NCBI GenBank assembly: GCA_003164135.1
Contig: PLSD01000047.1
Location: forward strand, 1-64,000
DNA from: Acetobacteraceae bacterium
GTDB taxonomy: Bacteria; Pseudomonadota; Alphaproteobacteria; Acetobacterales; Acetobacteraceae
DNA length: 64,000 bases
Direction: 5' to 3'
Under the pieces are notes generated by a model. The model worked only from the letters and a program-made list of their open reading frames with translations. It did not search any database and was not told the DNA's origin. The stretch's first letter is position 1. Every line of letters begins with the position of its first letter. Made by a program: the position numbers and the translations under genes. Shown piece by piece: positions 1 through 9,421 of the stretch.

Positions 1-69
1 ATTGCTTCGCGTCGTGCGAATGCACGCTTTCGCGTGACGTTCGCAATTGACGGCGATTCATGAGCCATC

Positions 70-96
70 GGCGGGTTACGCTTACGCTCACCCGCC
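70..96. repeat. Small palindromic intergenic repeat
   Basis: Inverted arms GGCGGGT (70-76) and ACCCGCC (90-96) flank a short GC/TA loop with the look of the dispersed 'GGCGGGTTACGC...ACCCGCC' elements common in proteobacterial genomes. It lies just downstream of the alaS stop and could also act as a hairpin ending that transcript. No T-run follows on the alaS strand. The dispersed-repeat assignment rests on resemblance only. Confidence 0.4.
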
Positions 97-118
97 CTAC
101 GCGGCTTGAGTTGATGGG

Positions 119-2758
119 TTAACCCGTTAGCGCCTTGTGAACGGTGGCCAGGGCGGCTTTCCAATTGGAGCCATCCGGGCCACCGGCCTGGGCAAATTCG
201 GCCGAGCCGCCGCCGCCGTTGCCGCCGACAGCAACGGCCGAGGCGCTCACCAAAGTTTTCGCGTTATATTGCGTGGAAAGACTGCTGGAGACCGCAACAA
301 CATTGGCAGCTTTGCCGCCCGAGGTGGAAATCAGGGCGACGACGCCATCGCCCAACGTTTTGAGCAGATCGGTGGCGATGGGTTTGAGGTCCTTCGCCGG
401 GATATCGCCGACATGGAGGAGTAGGGTTTTGGTGCCGTTGATGGTCTCGACGCTGCTGGCGGCGGTGCTGAGGACCAGTTTCTTTTGCAGTTCGGCGACC
501 TGGCGTTCCAGGCGTTTTTTCTCGTCCTGGAGCTGGGTGATGCGGGTGGGGAGTTCGGCGGGCTGGGCTTTGAGGGCGGCGGCGGCTTCGGCGAGGAGGC
601 GGGATTCGTCTTCCACGGCGGTGATGGCGGCGGAACCCGCCAGGGCTTCGATGCGGCGGACGCCGGCGGAGACGGCACCTTCGGAGGTGATGCGGAAGAG
701 GCCGATGTCACCTGTGCGGGAGACGTGGGTGCCGCCGCAGAGTTCGACGGACCAGGAGGATTTGTTGTCGTTAGGGTTGCCCATGCCGACGACTCTAACT
801 TCGTCGCCGTATTTTTCGCCGAACAGGGCCATGGCGCCGAGTTTGACGGCTTCGTCGGGGGTCATCAGGCGGGTGGTGACTTCGGCGTTTTCGCGGATGC
901 GGGTGTTGACCTCGCGTTCCACGGTGGCCAGTTCCTCGGCCGTGATGGGGCGGGGTTGGGAGATGTCGAAACGGAGGCGGTCTGGTGCGTTGAGCGAGCC
1001 TTTTTGGGTGACGTGGGTGCCGAGCGCGCGGCGCAGGGCCTCGTGCAGGAGGTGGGTGGCGGAGTGGTGGGCGCGGATTTTGCTGCGACGGGCGTGGTCG
1101 ACGGATGCCAGGATGGGCTGGCCGACGCGGGCGGTGCCGGATTCGACGGTGCCGAGGTGGACGAAGAGTTCGCCGAGCTTCTTTTGGGTGTCGGTGATGC
1201 GGATACGCAGGTTATCGGGGCCGGTGAGGATGCCGGTATCGCCGACCTGGCCGCCGCTTTCGGCGTAGAAGGGCGTTTGGTTGAGCAGGATGGCGACGGC
1301 TTGATCGGGCAGGGCGTGGTCCGTGGGCTGGCCGTCGACGATGAGGGCGGTGATGCTGGCTTCGGCGGACTCCGTGCTGTAGCCCAAAAATTCGGTGGCG
1401 CCGAGCTGTTCTTTCAGCTCGAACCAGACGGTTTCGGTGGCGGCTTCGCCGGAGCCGGCCCAGGCGGCGCGGGCGCGGCGGCGCTGTTCGTCCATTGCGG
1501 TGTTGAAGCCGTCGATGTCGACCGTTTTGCCTTGTTCGCGCAGGGCGTCCTGGGTGAGGTCGAGCGGGAAGCCAAAGGTGTCGTAGAGTTTGAAAGCCAC
1601 CGCGCCGGAAAGCGAGCCGCCGGCCGGGATGGTCTCAGCTTCGTCGTTGAGGAGCGAAATACCGCGATCCAGCATGGCGCGGAAACGGTTTTCTTCCAGT
1701 TGCAGGGTCTCGGTGATCAGCGGTTCGGCGGCGGTGAGTTCGGGGTAGGCCTGGCCCATCTGGCGGGTGAGCGCGGGGACGAGGCGGTACATCAGGGGCT
1801 CGGTGGCGCCCATGAGGTGGGCGTGGCGCATGGCGCGGCGCATGATGCGGCGCAGGACATAGCCGCGGCCCTCGTTGGAGGGGAGCACGCCGTCGGCCAT
1901 GAGGAATGAGGTGGAGCGCAGGTGGTCGGCCACCACGCGGTGGCTGGTTTTGAACTTGCCGTCGGGGTCCTGGCCGGTGGCTTCGGCGGAGGCGAGGATG
2001 AGGGCGCGCAGGGTGTCGGTGTCGTAATTGTCGTGCTTGCCTTGCAGGATGGCGGCGAAGCGTTCCAGGCCCATGCCGGTGTCTATGGAAGGGCGGGGCA
2101 GCGGGGTGCGGGTGCCGGGCGGGCCTTCCTCGTACTGCATGAACACGAGGTTCCAGATTTCGATGAAGCGGTCGCCGTCTTCATCAGGCGAGCCGGGCGG
2201 GCCGCCGGGGATTTTGTCGCCGTGGTCGTAGAAAATTTCCGAGCAGGGGCCGCAGGGGCCGGTGTCGCCCATTTTCCAGAAATTGTCGTCGGTGGGGATG
2301 CGGATGATTTTGTCTTCGCCGATGCCGGCGATTTTCTTCCACAGGTCTGCGGCTTCGTTGTCGGTGTGGTAGACGGTGATGATGAGTTTGTCTTTCGGCA
2401 GGCCAAAATCCTTGGTCAGCAGGGTCCAGGCGTGGAGGATGGCCTGTTCCTTGAAATAGTCGCCGAAGGAGAAGTTACCCAGCATCTCGAAGAAGGTGTG
2501 GTGGCGGGCGGTGTAGCCGACGTTGTCGAGGTCGTTGTGCTTGCCGCCGGCGCGGACGCATTTTTGCGATGAGGTGGCGCGGACGTAGCTGCGCTTCTCC
2601 TGCCCGGTGAACAGGTTCTTGAACGGGACCATGCCGGCGCTGGTGAAGAGCAGCGTGGGGTCGTTGCGTGGCACCAGCGGGGCGCTGGGCACGACCGTGT
2701 GGCCGTTGCGGGCGAAGTAGTTGAGGAAGGTGGCGCGGATGTCGTTGCTGGTAACCAT
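119..2758 (-). CDS. alaS: Alanyl-tRNA synthetase
   Basis: Cytoplasmic class II synthetase that charges tRNA-Ala and edits mischarged Ser/Gly. The N-terminal catalytic core begins [12 protein letters not shown] and includes [20 protein letters not shown]. The editing domain carries the zinc-site pattern HHSATH followed later by CGGTH, and a coiled-coil/C-Ala region with oligomerising helices follows (ending in the Gly-rich GGNGGGG segment). The length of 879 aa is normal for the family. An upstream in-frame ATG at 2794 would add 12 unrelated residues; the start at 2758 ([11 protein letters not shown]) fits the family. It is the last gene of a leftward run uppP, SGNH hydrolase, alaS, 54 bp after the hydrolase. 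Confidence 0.97.
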   Translation of the reverse strand: MVTSNDIRATFLNYFARNGHTVVPSAPLVPRNDPTLLFTSAGMVPFKNLFTGQEKRSYVRATSSQKCVRAGGKHNDLDNVGYTARHHTFFEMLGNFSFGDYFKEQAILHAWTLLTKDFGLPKDKLIITVYHTDNEAADLWKKIAGIGEDKIIRIPTDDNFWKMGDTGPCGPCSEIFYDHGDKIPGGPPGSPDEDGDRFIEIWNLVFMQYEEGPPGTRTPLPRPSIDTGMGLERFAAILQGKHDNYDTDTLRALILASAEATGQDPDGKFKTSHRVVADHLRSTSFLMADGVLPSNEGRGYVLRRIMRRAMRHAHLMGATEPLMYRLVPALTRQMGQAYPELTAAEPLITETLQLEENRFRAMLDRGISLLNDEAETIPAGGSLSGAVAFKLYDTFGFPLDLTQDALREQGKTVDIDGFNTAMDEQRRRARAAWAGSGEAATETVWFELKEQLGATEFLGYSTESAEASITALIVDGQPTDHALPDQAVAILLNQTPFYAESGGQVGDTGILTGPDNLRIRITDTQKKLGELFVHLGTVESGTARVGQPILASVDHARRSKIRAHHSATHLLHEALRRALGTHVTQKGSLNAPDRLRFDISQPRPITAEELATVEREVNTRIRENAEVTTRLMTPDEAVKLGAMALFGEKYGDEVRVVGMGNPNDNKSSWSVELCGGTHVSRTGDIGLFRITSEGAVSAGVRRIEALAGSAAITAVEDESRLLAEAAAALKAQPAELPTRITQLQDEKKRLERQVAELQKKLVLSTAASSVETINGTKTLLLHVGDIPAKDLKPIATDLLKTLGDGVVALISTSGGKAANVVAVSSSLSTQYNAKTLVSASAVAVGGNGGGGSAEFAQAGGPDGSNWKAALATVHKALTG

Positions 2759-2812
2759 GTTACCGGGATTACAGGTTTGCCCGGTTTTCGCCAAGTCTGG
2801 GTGGCGGAAGAG

Positions 2813-3559
2813 TTATTGGGCGTATTTTTCGACCAGCGGTTGGAGGGCGGCGGCGATGCGGGCCATGCCGGTGGCGTCGGGGTGCAGGGCGGGTTCGGGC
2901 GGGGTGAGGCGGGGGTCGACGAAGAGGCTGGCGTCGGTGTGGCCGTTCTTTTGTAGCAAAGGCGTGACGTCGACGAAGGTGACTATGGGGCTGCCGGCGT
3001 AGTGGCGGGCCAGGGCGGCGTTGGTGGTGGCGGTTTGGGCGTCTACCCAGGGCGAGCGGATGGAGGGCAGTACGCTGACCAGGATAATATGCGAGCCGGG
3101 CAGGCGGTTGTGGGTGTTGGTGACCACAGACTCGATGCCGGGGATGGTCATGCTGGCGTCCCAGTGGACGCGGCCAAAGTTGTTGGCGCCGATGAGGATG
3201 ATGGTGAGGCGCGGATGCAGCCCGGCGACCTGGCCGTGGTCGAGGCGCCAGATGAGGCTGGAGGTGGTGTCGCCGATGATGCCGAAGTCCAGCGCTTGGT
3301 AAGGGGCGTAGTAGTGGTTCCAGACGGGGAGAATATCGTCATAGCCGTGGCCGCCGTGGCGCTGCCAGTAGAAGGTGATGGAGTCACCCAGCCAGACGAT
3401 TTTGGCGTTGGGGTCTTGCTGGGCCTGGGCGAGGGTTTCGGTGAAGCGGGCCTGCCACCAGGGGAGGTTGGTGCGGCTGATGGGGGCCTCGGCGAGGTTG
3501 GTGCTGGCGTGGGCGGCCAGCGGCAGGAGCAGGGCGAGGGTGAGGAGCAGGCGCTTCAT
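2813..3559 (-). CDS. Exported SGNH/GDSL-family hydrolase
   Basis: Predicted secreted esterase or lipase-like hydrolase of 248 aa. A clear signal peptide (MKRLLLTLALLLPLAAHA) precedes the mature part. SGNH blocks are visible: GDSI with the nucleophile Ser near residue 59, a Gly in block II (the GIIGDT segment), GANNFG (block III Asn), and a C-terminal D-x-x-H-like segment (PALHPDATG) supplying His. The substrate cannot be read from sequence; relatives act on acyl or acetyl groups of lipids or glycans. It starts 3 bp after uppP ends, suggesting co-transcription with that cell-envelope gene. Confidence 0.85.
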   Translation of the reverse strand: MKRLLLTLALLLPLAAHASTNLAEAPISRTNLPWWQARFTETLAQAQQDPNAKIVWLGDSITFYWQRHGGHGYDDILPVWNHYYAPYQALDFGIIGDTTSSLIWRLDHGQVAGLHPRLTIILIGANNFGRVHWDASMTIPGIESVVTNTHNRLPGSHIILVSVLPSIRSPWVDAQTATTNAALARHYAGSPIVTFVDVTPLLQKNGHTDASLFVDPRLTPPEPALHPDATGMARIAAALQPLVEKYAQ

Positions 3560-3562
3560 GGA

Positions 3563-4399
3563 TTACAGGCCGAACAGCAGGAGCACGAAGCTGCCGGTGC
3601 CGAAGATGGCGCAGTACCAGGCGAAGGGCAGCAGCGCCCAGGAGTCGTGGTCGCGGAAATAGCGCATGAGGAAGGCGGTGCTGACATAGGCGACGGCGCC
3701 CGCGACGATGGCGGCGAGGAGAGACAGGCCGAAGAGGGCGTGGAGCTCGTGCGCGTGGGCGAGTTTGGGGAGTTCCAGCACGCTGGCGGCGAAAATGATG
3801 GGGGTGCCCATGAGGAAGGAGAATTTGGCGGCTTCCTCATGCCCCACGCCACGGCGCAGGCCGCCGACGATAGCGGCTCCCGAGCGGGAAATGCCGGGGA
3901 GGAAGGCGAGGCACTGGAACAGGCCGATGACCAGGGCGTCAGTGTTGGTGAGGGTAGCACTTTGGCGCAAGGCGCGGCCGCGCAGGCGCTCGCCCAGGAA
4001 CAGCAGCCCGGCGTTGGCGACCAGGAAGAGGGCGGCGATCATCGGGCTGGCGAAGAGATGCGCCACCGGCTTTTTGACGATGACGCCGATGATGACGGCG
4101 GGCAGGGTGGCGATGACCAGGCGGAGCAATAATTGGCGCTGGGTCTGCACCTCGGTGGTGTAGCCCTGGCCGATGGCGCCGCGCAGGAGGGCGAGCCAGT
4201 CGGTGTAAAAATAGACAAGCATGCCTATGGCGGTGCCGAGGTGCAGCATGACGAGGAAGGGCAGGAAGCCGGGGCCTGCCTGGTTTATGCCCCAGTGCAG
4301 CAGGGCCGGGACGATGACCGCGTGGCCGAGGCTGCTGACGGGGAAAAGCTCGGTGGCTCCCTGCAAAATGGCGAAAAGCATGGCGTGAAGGAAACTCAT
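3563..4399 (-). CDS. uppP: Undecaprenyl-diphosphatase (UppP/BacA)
   Basis: Integral membrane phosphatase that regenerates undecaprenyl phosphate, the lipid carrier for peptidoglycan and other glycans; overexpression gives bacitracin resistance in other bacteria. The conserved first motif LQGATELFPVSSLGH lies near the N-terminus and the second catalytic loop PGISRSGAAI is also present, with about eight hydrophobic segments and 278 aa, typical of the family. The start at 4399 (MSFLHAMLFAILQG) matches relatives; the upstream in-frame ATG at 4438 adds a non-conserved leader. It heads the leftward trio with the SGNH hydrolase and alaS. Confidence 0.95.
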   Translation of the reverse strand: MSFLHAMLFAILQGATELFPVSSLGHAVIVPALLHWGINQAGPGFLPFLVMLHLGTAIGMLVYFYTDWLALLRGAIGQGYTTEVQTQRQLLLRLVIATLPAVIIGVIVKKPVAHLFASPMIAALFLVANAGLLFLGERLRGRALRQSATLTNTDALVIGLFQCLAFLPGISRSGAAIVGGLRRGVGHEEAAKFSFLMGTPIIFAASVLELPKLAHAHELHALFGLSLLAAIVAGAVAYVSTAFLMRYFRDHDSWALLPFAWYCAIFGTGSFVLLLFGL

Positions 4400-4487
4400 G
4401 ATGACTCCCGGCAGGCTCGGATGCGGCTGACTCCGCAAGCGCTAGATGGTGCATTGCAGAATTTTCCGCGCGCGTTAAGCCGGTCAC

Positions 4488-5753
4488 ATGAATATCTTGG
4501 TTGCGGCACCGGGGCTGGCGCGGGAATTGACCTGGGCGATTGTGGGGTTGAGCGTCGGCGGGGTGATTTTGCGGCCTTGGGGCGTGCGGGAGGTGATTCC
4601 GGCGGTTGCCGGGGCGGTGGCGCTGGTGGTGCTGGGGCTGCTCCCGGTGGGGGCGGCGCTGCGCGGGGTGGGGCAGGGGACGGATGTGTACCTGTTCCTG
4701 ACTGGCATGATGATTCTGGCGGAGCTGGCGGCGGACCAGGGGTTGTTTGCCTGGGCGGCGGGATGGGTGGCGGTGCTGGCGCGGGGCTCGGCGGGGCGGC
4801 TGTTTGGCATGATCTACGGCATGGCCGTGGTGGTGACGGTGTTTCTCTCGAATGATGCGACGGCGGTGGTGTTTACCCCGGCGGTGGCGGCGATGGTGCG
4901 GGCGGTGGGGGCGAAGCAGCCGTTGCCGTATCTGCTGATCTGCGCGTTTGTCGCCAATGCGGCGAGTTTTGTGCTGCCGATATCCAATCCGGCGAATTTG
5001 GTGGTGTACGGGCCGGCGTTGCCCGCGCTGGTGCCGTGGCTGTGGCAGTTTGGGCCGGCCTCGGTGGTGGCGATTGGGGCGACGTTTTTGCTGTTGCGGT
5101 TCACGCAGCGGCGGGCACTGGCGCAGGAGATTGCGGTGGCGGTGGAACGGCCGGAGCTTTCCGTTGGCGGGCGGCATGCGGGGCTGGGAATTGCGGGGAC
5201 GGCGGTGGTGTTGATGGGGGCCTCGGCGCTGGGGCTGCCGCTGGGGCTGCCGACGTTTGTGTGCGGGCTGGCGACCGCCGTGGTGGTGGTGCTGCCGGGG
5301 CGGCTGGCGCCATGGCCGAGGGTCAAAAATATTTCATGGGATGTGCTGCCGTTGGTGGCGGGGCTGTTTGTGATGGTGGCGGCGCTGGACCGGACCGGGC
5401 TGGTGGTGGGGTTAAGCGGGTGGTTGCGGCAAGCGGGCGGTGCGGCGGTGTGGGCAAGTGGGCTTGGGCTGGGGGTGTTGGTGAATTTGGTGAACAATCT
5501 GCCGGCCGGGTTGCTGGCGGGGCATGCGCTGGCGCTGGCGCAATTTTCTCCGAAAGTGAGCGCGGCGGCGCTGGTGGGGGTGGATCTGGGGCCGAATTTG
5601 TCGGTGACCGGCTCGCTGGCGACGATTTTGTGGCTGACGGCGTTAAAGCGCGCGGGGCTGCATGTGACGGCGTGGCAGTTTCTGCGGATTGGGCTGGTGG
5701 TGATGCCGCCGGCGCTGCTGGCGGCGGTGGCGGTGGTGTGGTTGTACCCGTAG
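4488..5753 (+). CDS. ArsB/ion-transporter-superfamily permease
   Basis: Polytopic inner-membrane transporter (421 aa, roughly eleven hydrophobic segments) of the ArsB/NhaD/DASS superfamily. Diagnostic features are FLSNDATAVVFTP, the NPANLVVYG loop, VNLVNNLPAGLL and the C-terminal VDLGPNLSVTGSLATILWL, which closely matches the arsenite permease ArsB ending. It probably extrudes arsenite or a similar anion. No arsR or arsC accompanies it, so the substrate is inferred from family only. It is divergent from uppP across an 88 bp gap and is followed by the flippase on the same strand. Confidence 0.8.
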   Translation: MNILVAAPGLARELTWAIVGLSVGGVILRPWGVREVIPAVAGAVALVVLGLLPVGAALRGVGQGTDVYLFLTGMMILAELAADQGLFAWAAGWVAVLARGSAGRLFGMIYGMAVVVTVFLSNDATAVVFTPAVAAMVRAVGAKQPLPYLLICAFVANAASFVLPISNPANLVVYGPALPALVPWLWQFGPASVVAIGATFLLLRFTQRRALAQEIAVAVERPELSVGGRHAGLGIAGTAVVLMGASALGLPLGLPTFVCGLATAVVVVLPGRLAPWPRVKNISWDVLPLVAGLFVMVAALDRTGLVVGLSGWLRQAGGAAVWASGLGLGVLVNLVNNLPAGLLAGHALALAQFSPKVSAAALVGVDLGPNLSVTGSLATILWLTALKRAGLHVTAWQFLRIGLVVMPPALLAAVAVVWLYP

Positions 5754-5807
5754 AGGTTGCTGCTGGGCGCGCGATGCCATAGGCCGTGGGCGGGGGGATT
5801 TTAGGGT

Positions 5808-7253
5808 ATGAGTCTGGCGCGCGGCGCGGCACGGGGGGCGGCTTGGAGTTTTGCCACCGTGCTGGCGGAGCGCAGCTTTGGCTTTATCATTCTCGGGTTG
5901 CTGTTGCGGGTGATCCCGGCCTCGGTGGTGGGGTTGATTGCCATTGCCTCGGCGATTTCCGACCTGGCGCGCGTGGTGGCCAATAGCGGGGCGGGGGAGC
6001 AGGTGCAGGCGAACCCTGGCGACCGCGCGGTGGAGGCGGGGGCGTTCTGGTCGCAGAGCTTGGCCTCGGTGGGGTTTATGGCGCTGCTGTTCGGTATTTC
6101 ACCCTGGGTGGCGCGGTTGTATGCGCAGCCGGAGCTGAGCCTGGTGCTGCGGGTGATGGCGGTGAATGTGTTTCTCACCTCGTTCCTCATTGTGCCATCG
6201 GCGCGGTTGACGACGCAGTTCCGCTTCAGGGCGATCGGGCTGATCTCGCTGGGTAGCAGTGTTTCCGGCGGGCTGGTGGCGTTGCCGTTTGCCTATGCCG
6301 GGCATGGGGTGGCGGCGCTGGTGGCGCAACGGGTGGTGGGCGTGGTGTTTTATGCGCTGGTGGCCGCCGGGGTGGCGGGGTGGGTGCCGCCTGCGTTGCC
6401 GCGGCTAACCGTGTTGCGCGAGAGTTTTAGGTTTTCCTGGCCGCTGATGCAGGCGGCGTTTGTCGATTACATCTCGCTCACCGGCTATGTGATGCTGGTG
6501 GGGTTGCGCATGCCGGTGGCCAGCCTGGGGCGGTTCCGCATTGCGCAACGGCTGGTGGAAGTGTTGCAGGAAATCGCGTTTTTGCCGGGGCGTAAGGTGT
6601 TTATGCCGGTATTTGTCGCGGTGCGGCACGACCCGGACCGGCAGTTTGAGACCACGCGGCAGATGCTGGATATGCTCTCGACGGTGATATTTTTTGCGAG
6701 CGCCGTGTGCGGGGCGGCGGCGAAACCTATTGTGTTGCTGATGTTCGGTGAGCGCTGGGCGGCGGCGGTGCCGGTGTTTGCCATCCTGACGCTGATGGCG
6801 CCGGCGACGGCGTTGTACGGGGTGATTAATCCACTGCTGACGGCGGCCGGGCGGACGCGGCTGGTCTCCCACTACGCCTGGGCGAATGCGGCGGCGATTA
6901 TGCTGGCGGCGTGGTTTGCGGCACCGTTTGGGCTGACCGCACTGGCGTGGGCGCTGGCGGGGCGGGGCGTGCTGGGGGTGGGATTGTTCGTGGCGGCGCT
7001 GCGGCAGGGGTTGGGGCGGCCGGTGGGGGCGATTTTGCGGCTGCTGGTGCTGCCTTGCCTGGGGCTGGTGGCGGCGCGGCTGGCGGCGTTTGCGGTGCTC
7101 GCTTTGGTGCCGGGGGTGGGGTTGGTGGGGCAATTCGCGCTGGGTGCCGGTGTGGCGGCGGCGGTGTTTGCGGGGATTGTGCTGGTTGCCGCGCCGGGGC
7201 GCATGGTGGAGATGACCGTGCGGCTGAATAAGGCCCTGCTGGGTGCCGGATAA
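5808..7253 (+). CDS. Wzx-type oligosaccharide/lipopolysaccharide flippase
   Basis: Membrane protein of the MOP flippase superfamily (polysaccharide_synt family), 481 aa with about twelve to fourteen hydrophobic segments. It opens SLARGAARGAAWSFATVLAERSFG, the usual N-terminal pattern, and the mid-region holds FLPGRKVFMPVF followed by a second bundle. It would translocate an undecaprenyl-linked glycan across the inner membrane. There are no glycosyltransferases directly beside it. The start at 5808 has a weak purine-rich site (TTAGGGT) just upstream. The gap to the ArsB-like gene is 54 bp. Confidence 0.85.
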   Translation: MSLARGAARGAAWSFATVLAERSFGFIILGLLLRVIPASVVGLIAIASAISDLARVVANSGAGEQVQANPGDRAVEAGAFWSQSLASVGFMALLFGISPWVARLYAQPELSLVLRVMAVNVFLTSFLIVPSARLTTQFRFRAIGLISLGSSVSGGLVALPFAYAGHGVAALVAQRVVGVVFYALVAAGVAGWVPPALPRLTVLRESFRFSWPLMQAAFVDYISLTGYVMLVGLRMPVASLGRFRIAQRLVEVLQEIAFLPGRKVFMPVFVAVRHDPDRQFETTRQMLDMLSTVIFFASAVCGAAAKPIVLLMFGERWAAAVPVFAILTLMAPATALYGVINPLLTAAGRTRLVSHYAWANAAAIMLAAWFAAPFGLTALAWALAGRGVLGVGLFVAALRQGLGRPVGAILRLLVLPCLGLVAARLAAFAVLALVPGVGLVGQFALGAGVAAAVFAGIVLVAAPGRMVEMTVRLNKALLGAG

Positions 7254-7309
7254 ATACCTATTCACTTGCTCCGCCGGGGGCTAGCTGGTTGAATGCGCCA
7301 TGGCCCTGC

Positions 7310-8188
7310 ATGAGTGAGACAGCCCCCTTTTCCCTGCTGAAACCGCTTCGCCAGCAGGCGGCGGTGGTGCTGACGTCGCCGCATTCCGGGCGGCGCTATG
7401 GGGAGGCATTCCTGGCGGCGTCACGGTTGGATGCGACAGCGATTCGCCGCAGTGAGGATAGTTTTGTCGAGGAGTTGTTTGCGGCCGGACCCGGACTCGG
7501 GGTGCCGCTGTTGGCGGCGGAGTTTCCGCGCGCCTGGTGCGACGCCAACCGTGAGGCCTGGGAGCTGGACCCGGCGATGTTCGAGGACGCACTGCCGGAT
7601 TTTGTGGATACCAAAAGCCCACGCGTGCGCGCCGGGCTGGGGACCATTGCCAGGGTGGTGGGCAATGGTGAACCGATTTACGCCGGCAAATTGCGCTTTG
7701 CCGAGGCGCAGGCGCGGGTTGAGGCGTGCTGGGAGCCGTTTCATGCGGCGCTGGGCGGGTTGATTGCGGAGACCGTGGCGGCGTTTGGCTCATGCTTGGT
7801 TATCGACTGCCACTCCATGCCCAGCCTCGCCGGGCGGCAGGGAGGGCGCGCGGACATTGTGCTTGGTGATTCCTACGGCAATGCCTGCCTGCCGGCATGG
7901 ACAGGGTTTTTTGAAGCGGCGTTTACCGGCATGGGGTTAAGGGTCCGCCGCAACGACCCGTATGCGGGGGGGTACATCACCCGCCACTACGGCCGGCCGC
8001 GTGACGGCGTGCAGGTGGTGCAGGTGGAAGTGGCGCGGGCCTTGTACATGAATGAGCGCAATTTTACCCGTAATGCGCAGTTTGAAGCCACGCAGCGGAG
8101 TATGGCGGGCTTTTTGGCCGCCGTGGTGGAGGCAAGCGCGCTATGGGGGATGGAAGGCCCGCCCGCCCGCGCCGCCGCTGCGGAGTAA
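7310..8188 (+). CDS. N-formylglutamate amidohydrolase family protein
   Basis: Zinc-dependent hydrolase of the N-formylglutamate deformylase/HutG-like family (292 aa). Visible motifs are SPHSGRRYG at the N-terminus, the CDANREAWELD segment, VIDCHSMPS, which contributes metal/catalytic residues, the NDPYAGGYITRHYGRP loop and VEVARALYMNE near the C-terminus. In histidine degradation this enzyme gives glutamate plus formate, but no hut genes are adjacent, so the true substrate is unknown. An ATG at 7310 (MSETAPFSLL) is preferred over an upstream TTG at 7289. Confidence 0.88.
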   Translation: MSETAPFSLLKPLRQQAAVVLTSPHSGRRYGEAFLAASRLDATAIRRSEDSFVEELFAAGPGLGVPLLAAEFPRAWCDANREAWELDPAMFEDALPDFVDTKSPRVRAGLGTIARVVGNGEPIYAGKLRFAEAQARVEACWEPFHAALGGLIAETVAAFGSCLVIDCHSMPSLAGRQGGRADIVLGDSYGNACLPAWTGFFEAAFTGMGLRVRRNDPYAGGYITRHYGRPRDGVQVVQVEVARALYMNERNFTRNAQFEATQRSMAGFLAAVVEASALWGMEGPPARAAAAE

Positions 8189-8194
8189 AAAAAA

Positions 8195-8214
8195 GGCGGC
8201 GCCGAAGCGCCGCC
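8195..8214. terminator. GC-rich hairpin after the amidohydrolase gene
   Basis: A perfect 8-bp stem GGCGGCGC / GCGCCGCC with a CGAA tetraloop sits 6 bp after the stop codon. It is preceded by a run of A and followed by AAGTTT, so it could serve either strand, with the better U-run on the minus strand. Gene order suggests it ends the rightward transcript. Confidence 0.7.
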
Positions 8215-8498
8215 AAGTTTAGGGAGGAAACGTCCAAGAAACAGGAGAGCAAGCTCATCCTGTAAACTCTTGGTAGATGATATTCAGGGATGACGCAAGA
8301 AATATTTTGCAGTGCAGCAATTTTTAGGGCGAAGTTTTTTGTAATTCAATAAAAATCAGTGGGTTGGGTGTGTCTTGCATCGCACAAAATTGGTGACGCC
8401 GGCGAGAATTGAGGGATGAAGGGCGCGAGAGGCTTTACCTTGCCGCAGCCGCCCCTTATGAGGCAATAACGCGGCGGCATGTTGGTGCCGCGACTTGC
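8215..8498. other. Intergenic region upstream of tRNA-Ser
   Basis: No convincing coding frame is visible on either strand. The first half is AT-richer than its surroundings, with repeated A/T runs around 8300-8360, and probably holds the tRNA promoter. No boxes can be assigned with confidence. Confidence 0.4.
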
Positions 8499-8591
8499 GG
8501 AGGGGTGGCCGAGAGGCTGAAGGCGGCGGTTTGCTAAACCGTTTAAGGATGTCAAGTCCTTACGTGGGTTCGAATCCCATCCCCTCCGCCA
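8499..8591 (+). tRNA. tRNA-Ser (anticodon GCT)
   Basis: Acceptor arm GGAGGGG (8499-8505) pairs with CCCCTCC (8581-8587), discriminator G at 8588 and an encoded CCA at 8589-8591. The D-arm GTGGCCGAGAGG, anticodon loop TTGCTAA with GCT at 8533-8535, a long class II variable arm (AAGGATGTCAAGTCCTT) and T-loop GTTCGAATC are all present. It decodes AGC/AGU serine codons. Confidence 0.97.
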
Positions 8592-8926
8592 GAATCCTTA
8601 ATCCATTGATATTGCTGAATTTTCTGGCGGCCGTTTTGGCATTGTACGCAAAATTTTGCATGGACGGCATCTCACCGGGAGCGGCTGTAACTGGATTTCC
8701 TGGTTTGCGTGCCACGTGTGTCTAAAACATTGCAATCGCTGGGGGGTTCAGGCTTAACTTGGGTCTGCTCGATAAACGGGCTGCGCAGGTTGCGGCACGG
8801 AGACTCGCGGTCTCGGCGCAACGGGCGCTCGGCGAGGCTGAGGACGGGTTGATGACGGCAGGGCACGGAGGGCGTTGGCGCCGGCCTGTTTGCGATGTTG
8901 CCTTGCGGCCCTGCCAAGTAAAATCA
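8592..8926. other. Non-coding stretch after tRNA-Ser
   Basis: No open frame with recognisable protein character was found. A short GAGAC/GTCTC inverted repeat near 8800 is the only visible structure. Integrations often occur next to tRNA genes, but no integrase and no duplicated tRNA 3' end could be seen here. Confidence 0.35.
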
Positions 8927-9397
8927 TCATGGTGCAAGCTGAACGACGTCGCCTTTCAACTGGATCTGGACGGCCACGAGGCCGACACGGCACGTTTGCA
9001 TGGATGTATCCGTGGCTGTGACTCCCGCAAGGTCACTTTGGATATTGATGACGCCGTTGGCGCCGAGGGATTGGGCGCGGCTTCGCAGTGAGATGAGACC
9101 GGACTCAATGGCCCTGGAGCACGCGGCGTCGTTGCTATGGAAGACGGCGTTGGCACGCCTGTTGGTTGTGAAGGTGCCGAAGTCGTGGAGGACCGCTGGG
9201 TGGGAGTCGCTGCTGAAATACATTGCGACTGGTTTGCCTGTGTTTGGCAGCGCCGTGAAATTTGCGATGGCGGTGGCGGGGGAGAGATTCTGGTAGGAGT
9301 CGGCCCTGGCACAGGCTGCGGGGAGGAACGCGAGCATGCCCACCGCCAGGATCATCCGTGATTTATAAATGTTATGAAGCAAACCGTTTGTTGGCAT
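8927..9397 (-). CDS. Small exported protein, YbjQ-like 'SLGANGVINI' family
   Basis: 156-aa protein with an N-terminal hydrophobic export segment (ILAVGMLAFLPAACARA), possibly cleaved. The central region AIESGLISLRSRAQSLGANGVINI resembles the YbjQ/UPF0145-like motif found in small secreted proteins that are often mislabelled as excinuclease subunits. Function is unknown. A good ribosome site (CAGGAG, 8 bp before ATG) supports the start at 9397. It lies 24 bp downstream of the methyltransferase at the tail of the pigment operon and may be read through from it. Confidence 0.6.
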   Translation of the reverse strand: MPTNGLLHNIYKSRMILAVGMLAFLPAACARADSYQNLSPATAIANFTALPNTGKPVAMYFSSDSHPAVLHDFGTFTTNRRANAVFHSNDAACSRAIESGLISLRSRAQSLGANGVINIQSDLAGVTATDTSMQTCRVGLVAVQIQLKGDVVQLAP

Positions 9398-9421
9398 CGC
9401 GATTCTCCTGATGATTGGTGA

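Noticed and set aside
485-1909. Long rightward open frame opposite alaS
   Set aside because: It is the mirror of alaS in a GC-rich gene; composition is Gly/Ala/Asp-rich with no motif, while alaS is certain.
3002-4132. Long rightward frame across the SGNH hydrolase and uppP
   Set aside because: It runs across two recognisable genes on the other strand and has low-complexity composition.
3939-5177. Leftward frame opposite the ArsB-like gene, running into uppP
   Set aside because: Rich in Arg/His/Pro/Gln, typical of an antisense frame in high-GC DNA; the ArsB-like protein on the other strand has clear motifs.
8592-8926. Possible integration scar next to tRNA-Ser
   Set aside because: No integrase, no repeated tRNA end and no mobile genes follow; the neighbouring pigment operon shows no boundary repeat that I can find.
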